A stretch of 64,000 nucleotides of DNA, taken from contig SKCR01023374.1 in assembly GCA_019454045.1 (NCBI GenBank), positions 1-64,000 of the forward strand. The letters run 5' to 3'. Position 1 is the first letter of the stretch; the number at the start of each line of letters is the position of its first letter. This document shows positions 58,508-64,000 of this stretch, in pieces. The stretch is from Zanthoxylum bungeanum. Lineage: Eukaryota > Streptophyta > Magnoliopsida > Sapindales > Rutaceae. The notes beneath the pieces were generated by a model. That model was not told the DNA's origin, searched no databases, and saw only the letters and a program-made list of their open reading frames with translations. Both the position numbers and the translations under genes were made by a program.

Positions 58508-59065
58508 AGGATCATTAAAGACTTTAGTACCATATCCAGACCCTTATGTAACCTCATATTAAAAGATGCAATATTTGAATGGACAGAAGAATGTCAAAAA
58601 TCATTCCAAAAAATTATCAGTCTTTTGACTTCTGCTCCTATTATGCAATGCCATGAATGGTCCTTGCCCTTTGAGCTAATGTGTGATGCTAATGGTTATG
58701 CAGTTGGTGCAGTTCTGGGGCAGATAAAGGAAGGTAAGCCGCATGTGATATATTATGCTAGTAGAACATTCAAGAGTGCACAAATGAATTACACTACCAC
58801 AGAAAAAGAACTATTTGCTGTAATATTTACATTGGATAAATTTTGATCATATTTAATCGGTTCTTCAACTGTTATTTACTCTGATCATGCTGCTGTTAGA
58901 TATTTGACGTCTAAACAGGATGCCAATCCAAGATTAATACGGTGGATTTTGTTGCTTCAAGAATTCAATCTCATAATCAAAGATAAAAAAAAGGGACTGA
59001 GAACATGGTTACAGATCACTTATCGAGACTCACAAACGAGTCACTAATCGATACCACTCCTATCA
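58508..59065 (+). pseudogene. Element I RNase H
   Basis: Continues pol after H. IIKDFSTISRPLCNLILKD, FELMCDANGYAVGAVLGQ (first catalytic Asp), YYASRTFKSAQMNYTTTEKELFAVIF (Glu) and [10 protein letters not shown] (Asp) are typical of gypsy RNase H. There is a stop at 58844 (KF then stop) and a frame slip near 58990 in an A-run; VTDHLSRL follows in the other frame. Confidence 0.87.
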
Positions 59066-59940
59066 ATGATTCTTTCCCCGATGAATTTTTTATTTTCGGA
59101 AAATGTAATGCCTTGGTATGCTAATATTGTCAATTTCCTTACAACAGGAAAGAGACCCCCATACTGGAGCCAACAAGATAATAGGAAATTTTTGACCGAG
59201 GTCAAAATATTCTACTGGGATGATCCTTATCTGTTTAAATGCTGCCCTGATGAGATTTTCAGACGATGCATACCTGACAGTGAGATAAGTGGTGTTATTC
59301 AGTTCTGTCATTCAGAAGCATGTGGAGGTCATTTCTCATCTAAGAAAACCGCTGCAAAAATCTTGCAGTGTGGATTTTATTGGCCAACCATTTTCAAAGA
59401 TACATACATTTTCTGCAAAACTTGCGAAAATTGTCAAAAGTTGGGATAAATTTCAAAAAGAAACATGATGCCTTTAAATCCCATGCTTGTCATCGAAATC
59501 TTTGATTGTTGGGGGATAGATTTCATGGGCCCATTTCCACCATCCTTTGGATTTTTATATATTTTAGTTGCAGTCAACTATGTTTCAAAATGGGTTGAGG
59601 CAATTCCTTGTCGGAACAATGATCACACAACTGTGATCAAATTTTTTAAAGAAAACTTATTGAGTCGATTTGGAATTCCTCGGGCCATCATAAGTGATGG
59701 AGGTAAACACTTTTATAATAGACCATTTGAATCCTTAATGAAAAAGTATGGAGTCACACATAAAGTGTCTACCTCTTATCACCCCCGGACAAATGGACAA
59801 GTAGAATTAGCAAATAGGGAAATTAAACAAATTCTAGAAAAAATGGTTAACCGAAATCGCAAAGATTGGTCTATTTGACTAATTGAAGTAGTTTGGGCAT
59901 ATCGAACAGCTTTCAAAACATCCTTGGTTGGGTATGTCTC
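59066..59940 (+). pseudogene. Element I integrase, first part
   Basis: Zinc-binding HHCC region: CHSEACGGHFSSKKTAAKI with FCKTCENCQKLG, then a stop at 59447. The core has the DDE residues: Asp in GIDFMGPFP, Asp in IISDGGKHF and Glu in [14 protein letters not shown] stop at 59876 follows. It continues AYRTAFKTSL and is cut by J at 59941 within the start of the GMSPY...LV.GK motif. Confidence 0.88.
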
Positions 59941-60825
59941 TGTGGGAACACATGATCTGGGGCGACGTATGCTGTCCTAGGCTCGGGGGCCTAGTTGGGA
60001 GTACGGAGTAGCCAACGGAGGACTAAACCAGAGAATAAGGGAGTCGCCACCCGGTGTTAACCGGGACAAAGATTTAAGGCCGCACTCACCCCTCGCAAGG
60101 GAAGACCTCAAACCATTGGGTTCGGAATGGTCCCTTACTTATGCCACTTGTAATGTAAAGATTTATACAATAATCTAACCAAGCCTATGACATATATTTC
60201 CAAGTGTACCACAATCCTAAGTTCACATGCTTAAAAGTAAAGTTTACATCTAACATGCATGATATCAAGTCCTATTGCTGAGTTCACATGCTTAAAGGTA
60301 GGCTTTTGCAACAACAAGCACATAACATCACAAGAATTCAATCATTTATGTAAACATAAACACAAATAGTCATGGTAATATTTGCATGTAATATAAAGGA
60401 AATCAAAATGACGACATATAATGTTATAGGCGCACTATGTAAAGAAGCATATAAAATATGGTTAAAATAATCGCATGATAAACAAAATCAATACAAACAC
60501 ATAACTTGAGAAGATGAAGAAAGAAAGTATGCCAAAATGAACTATCAAAGATGCAATTTTACATTAAAGATGAACATGCCATAATGATGCCAAAGAATGC
60601 AACTATCATGAGTGAAAGAAGAGGATACCGAGAAGAAGAGAAATGCAACATGCGTCTATATCCATATAATTACTACCAAATTTCCATTAAGCACGTTATA
60701 TGTGATACAAGATTATGCAATGAGATGTTATATAGATGAATGATATGAAAAAGAAAGCATGACCAACATTGCGCAACAAAAAAAAGAATAAGGTGCATGG
60801 TTAAAATGACATTTTGCAAAAAAAA

Positions 60826-61625
60826 AACAGTGATAAATCGCGTAAAACAGCACGGCAAAACATCGTGGCAAAGGTAGCCTTATGGCGTTTTCCCTCGAAT
60901 GGAGGACCTTAAAACCACCCTAGTTAAGCCCATGCGCACATATCACATAATAAGATGCAATAAATAAATATGCATAAAAAGGATTTTGTAAAACAGCGAT
61001 AAATCGCGTAATGAATAGCGCGGCAAAACATCATGGCAAAGGTAGCCTTATGGCATTTTCCCTCGAATGGAGGACCTTAAAACCACCCTAGTTAAGCCCA
61101 TGCGCACATATCACATAATAAGATGCAATAAATAAAGATGCATAAAAAGGATTTTGTAAAACAGCGATAAATCGCGTAATGAATAGCGCGGCAAAACATC
61201 ATGGCAAAGGTAGCCTTATGGCGTTTTCCCTCTAATGGAGGACCTTAAAACCACCCTAGTTAAGCCCATGCGCACACATCACATAATAAAGTGCGATAAA
61301 TAAAGATGCATAAAAAGGATTTTGTAAGAAACAGCGATTACTCTCGTAATAAATAGCGCGGAAAAACATCATGGCAAAGGTAGCCTTATGGCGTTTTCCC
61401 TCAATGGAGGACCTTAAAACCACCCTAGTTAAGCCCATGCGCACATATCACATAATAAAGTGCGATAAATAAAGATTCATAAAAAGGATTTTGTAAGAAA
61501 TAGCGATTAATCGCGTAATAAATAGCGCGGTAAAACATCATTGCAAAGGTAGCCTTATGGCGTTTTCCCTCGAATGGAGGACCTTAAAACCACCCTAGTT
61601 AAGCCCATGCGCACATATTACATAA
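60826..61625 (-). repeat. About 169-bp tandem repeat, five copies, in element J
   Basis: GGTAGCCTTATGGC recurs at 60873, 61041, 61209, 61379 and 61548 (steps 168, 168, 170, 169). Units share CGAATGGAGGACCTTAAAACC, split by small changes, and AAGCCCATGCGCACATATCAC. A divergent sixth unit (CGGCGAAACATCGTGGTAAAGG) is at 61719. A near-palindrome GCGATAAATCGC sits at unit borders. Unit length is close to that of many plant satellites. Confidence 0.95.
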
Positions 61626-62249
61626 TGCATAAAAAATGAAATAAACAAACAAGAGATATCGGATATCGTATACCGGACTGAACACATCTCTCATCCAATC
61701 AAGTCTACATCATCCGGCGCGGCGAAACATCGTGGTAAAGGATTTTAACCCCTTTAAGGGGACCTTTCATCGCACTTACTAAGCTCATGCGCATCATCTC
61801 CATATGACATAAATAAATGATATGCGGAAATTAAAAGACAGAAAAATTAAACGGCAAATAATTAAATGAACAAGATAACATAAAATCAATAAGTGCCATT
61901 TGCTCAAGTGGTACGTGGAATTGTGGCCCAAGTACAGACCGCACTACCGTCCATTCGGATTCGGCTACGGAATTTACGTCTGGGTTTCCATCCTATATAC
62001 CACAAGAGACAACACTTCCATTCATCCAAAATCCACAACAAACATAATATACACAACAAATGCCACAAATACAGAAAATATAATCAAAGTAAATGACCAG
62101 AAATTAAATAGAAATAAGTGTGAAAAATACCCTTAGGTCTAACCTTTTTAGTTGTCCTCGGACTTGCGTTTCGCGGAGATCGGATGGGATGAAAGTTCCT
62201 TACTTTTCCGATTCACTAGCTTCGCGTTTTGGCTCGCTGTTCCATTATT

Positions 62250-62960
62250 TTTCCCACTGTTTTCACGTCGTTTTGCTGCTGTTTTTGACGTGTCTTCTGC
62301 TCACTGTTTCAGGTCCTGTTCTTCTGTTTCGGCTTCGTTTTGCTACTGTTTTTGACGTGTCTTCTGCTCACTGTTTCAGGTCTTGTTCTTCTGTTTTAGT
62401 GGACTGCTATGCGCGTTTTTTTTTAAGGTTTTAAGTGCAGATTTTTGTGATTATTTAAGGATTAAAAGTGCAGTTTTTGTTCACTGTTTTTAAGGATTTT
62501 AGGGACTGTTTTAAGAGGATTTGGGCTGCTGTTTTGGGGTGCAAAACAGTGCAGTTCAGGCGTGTAAAACAGTGCAGTTTGGGCGTGAATGGGGCTGCTG
62601 TTTAGGCGTGAATGTGGCTTCTGTTTTGGTGGTTATTTTTGGTGGTGTATAGGCGTTTATGGGGCTGGTTTTGAGTGTTTATTAGGGGGTGTTTCAGTGG
62701 TTGTAAGGGCTGTATGGGGGGATGTGTTCTCGGTGAAGGAGGGGAGTGTTTTGATTCGGCTAAGGAGGGTTATTGCTTGTGGTGGTCTCGACTTTGAAGG
62801 ATTTTGGTGTTCTGGATTCGGCTAATGGTGAGTCTGTTTTTTTTGGATTGGCTATGGTGGTTGTTGGTGCTTTGGATTCGGCTATGGAGGATAGTTGCTT
62901 GTGGTGGATTCGGCTTTGGAGGATTATTGCTTGTAGTGGATTCGGTTATGGTGGAGGATT
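62250..62960 (-). repeat. Short duplications in the R/U5-like part of element J
   Basis: GACGTGTCTTCTGCTCACTG occurs at about 62287 and 62354 (67-bp unit, two copies). AAAACAGTGCAGTT and GGGGCTGCTGTTT recur at 62540-62610. GGATTCGGCTATGGAGGA-like phrases recur at 62812-62950. Low-complexity, no gene. Confidence 0.7.
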
Positions 62961-63090
62961 GAGGCTCTTGTTGTCTCGGCTATAGAGGAGATGGTTAGGG
63001 CTCTGTTCTCTTTTGTGTATATCTGAAGTGTTTTGATGTCTTGGGCGTGTATTAGAGAGAGTGGAGAGATGGTGTGGCTAGGTTAGTGCA

Positions 63091-63100
63091 TGTTTATATA
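63091..63100 (-). promoter_or_regulatory. TATA box of the J LTR
   Basis: The minus strand reads TATATAAACA, followed about 30 bases on by pyrimidine-rich CACCATCTCTCC-type leader sequence, a typical plant Pol II start context. Confidence 0.6.
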
Positions 63101-63829
63101 GAAGAGAGCTAGGGTTTGCCCTTGCCTCACAAGGAGAGAGGTCTAGTTTCCAAATTAGGAGTCCTAAGAATGGTATACACAAGATTGAGGGGGGACAAAA
63201 TATTTTAAATTAGGAAGTCAACTATTTTAAATTGGTAGATGTCTTATTAGATTAGGAAGTCAAATATTTGATTGGTTTTAATTGGTTAGGATTGATTTTA
63301 ATTAGGCATATCTTCTTTTTAATTTTAGTATATGATATATTCAAATTATTTAAATTAGGCATGATTTTAGTTTAAGTTTGGTAAATATTTTATTTAATTA
63401 TTTAATTAATTATATTATATCTTATTTAGTTAATGTTTTAATTAATATTTATTTATTTAATTTGGGGGTATTTTAAGGGTGATGGGCGTGTGGGCCTTGG
63501 TGGGTGGGAGTGGGCTTGGCTAGGTGCATGTTAATTTAGTTAAGTGTTTGGGCTAAGTTTGTGTGGGCTAGGTGGGGTGTGAAGGCTAAGTTCATGTGGA
63601 CTAGGTGTGCGTGGGCCGGGTTTAGGTGTCTCGGGCCGGGCATAAATTTTAAAACAGAAAACAAGCGAGTTACTTGAAGCCAAACTAGTGAACTTAATCT
63701 GTCAATGAGTCAATTCTTGACTATTCCCTTCCGATGTGTCCGTTTCCCACGATTTCCGTAATTTAAAAGGTAGTTATCTCCAAATAAGACTCCTCATCGG
63801 GTTTCACATGCAATAATGCAATGCCTACA

Positions 63830-64000
63830 GTCTCCATATCCTCTAGTTCATGGAAAACATTGTCATCTGCCTGTAGAATTTGAGCATAAAGCATTTTGGG
63901 CTATTAAAGCATTTAATTCAAACCTTGAAAATGTTGGTAATGAACGTAAATTGCAACTAAATGAACTTGAAGAGTTAAGGAATGATTCATATAAAAATAC
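63830..64000 (+). pseudogene. Element I integrase, C-terminal continuation
   Basis: After J the frame reads SPYPLVHGKHCHLPVEFEHK, then WAIKAFNSNL and LNELEELRNDSY, the conserved gypsy integrase tail. It is open to the window edge, where it is cut. Confidence 0.9.

Larger units (their letters stand above)
59941..63829 (-). mobile_element. Element J: probable 3.9-kb solo LTR in the integrase of I
   Basis: Starts TGTGGGAACAC, ends GCCTACA and is bounded by a perfect GTCTC duplication (59936-59940 and 63830-63834). Excision restores GMSPYPLVHGK in element I. TG...CA ends, a 5-bp duplication, no internal direct-repeat pair and no coding region fit a solo LTR. A minus-strand TATA box (63091-63100) followed by leader-like sequence gives its orientation. 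The part near 60030-60080 (minus strand: GGGTGGCGACTCCC) resembles 3' ends of large plant gypsy LTRs. A whole non-coding element is the alternative. Confidence 0.75.
36819..64000 (+). mobile_element. Element I: Athila-like Ty3/gypsy retrotransposon, interrupted by F, H and J, right end outside window
   Basis: The 5' LTR is in two parts (36819-37107 and 46530-47696). An Asp-tRNA type PBS, gag (48247-49901), protease, RT, RNase H and integrase follow in gypsy order. Excising H and J restores the pol reading frame exactly. Multiple stops and a few frameshifts show it is inactive. The 3' LTR is right of the window. Confidence 0.85.

Noticed and set aside
59941..63829. Helitron or Class II DNA transposon for element J
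   Set aside because: TG...CA ends with a 5-bp duplication fit LTR-type integration; no terminal inverted repeats beyond TGT.GG, no TC...CTRR ends.
1..64000. Host genes, rRNA or tRNA genes
   Set aside because: Every convincing coding signal belongs to a transposable element; the only tRNA-like sequence is the SINE head.

Overview
The window is plant nuclear DNA made almost entirely of nested, mostly dead LTR retrotransposons. Primer-binding sites of the plant initiator-Met tRNA type (TGGTATCAGAGC) and Asp tRNA type (TGGCGCCGTTGCCGGGGA), TG...CA long terminal repeats (LTRs) with 5-bp target duplications, and typical copia and gypsy pol motifs point to an AT-rich angiosperm. I found no host protein-coding gene, rRNA or tRNA. 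The species cannot be named from sequence alone. The setting looks like repeat-rich intergenic or pericentromeric chromatin.

Layout. (A) 1-6320, minus strand: decayed Ty1/copia element running off the left edge. Its LTR (4311-6320) lies head to head with a truncated inverted LTR of the same family (6321-7901). (B) 8528-32934, plus: old, shattered copia element. It is interrupted by C (13632-23138, nearly complete copia with five frameshifts), D (23259-24744, copia LTR fragment), a hAT-like end (to 24830) and E (25580-31747). E is a non-autonomous gypsy/Tat-like element with a perfect AGGAT duplication; it carries a spliced antisense gene and an 83-bp tandem array. 32935-34602 holds possible CACTA fragments, a tRNA-type SINE and a TA microsatellite. 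(G) 34603-36818, minus: relative of E without the antisense gene, with 44-bp and 119-bp tandem arrays. (I) 36819 to the right edge, plus: Athila-like Ty3/gypsy element. Its 5' LTR is split by F (37108-46529), a non-coding copia relative of C. Its pol is split by H (51757-58507, gag-only gypsy derivative, AGGAT duplication) and by J (59941-63829, probable 3.9-kb solo LTR in minus orientation, GTCTC duplication, 169-bp tandem array).

How it fits together. Order of insertion can be read from the nesting: B before C, D and E; G before I; I before F, H and J. Apparently recent insertions (E, H, F) have similar paired LTRs yet little or no coding capacity, so they were probably moved by proteins made elsewhere. 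C, B and F share PBS, polypurine tract, an identical 17-nt leader motif at nearly fixed spacing, and a series of LTR hairpins whose arms change in a compensatory way.

Most notable: covarying hairpins in the copia LTRs; the shared leader motif; the antisense multi-exon gene in E; and tandem arrays arising inside E, G, I and J. All identities and alignments were judged by eye.
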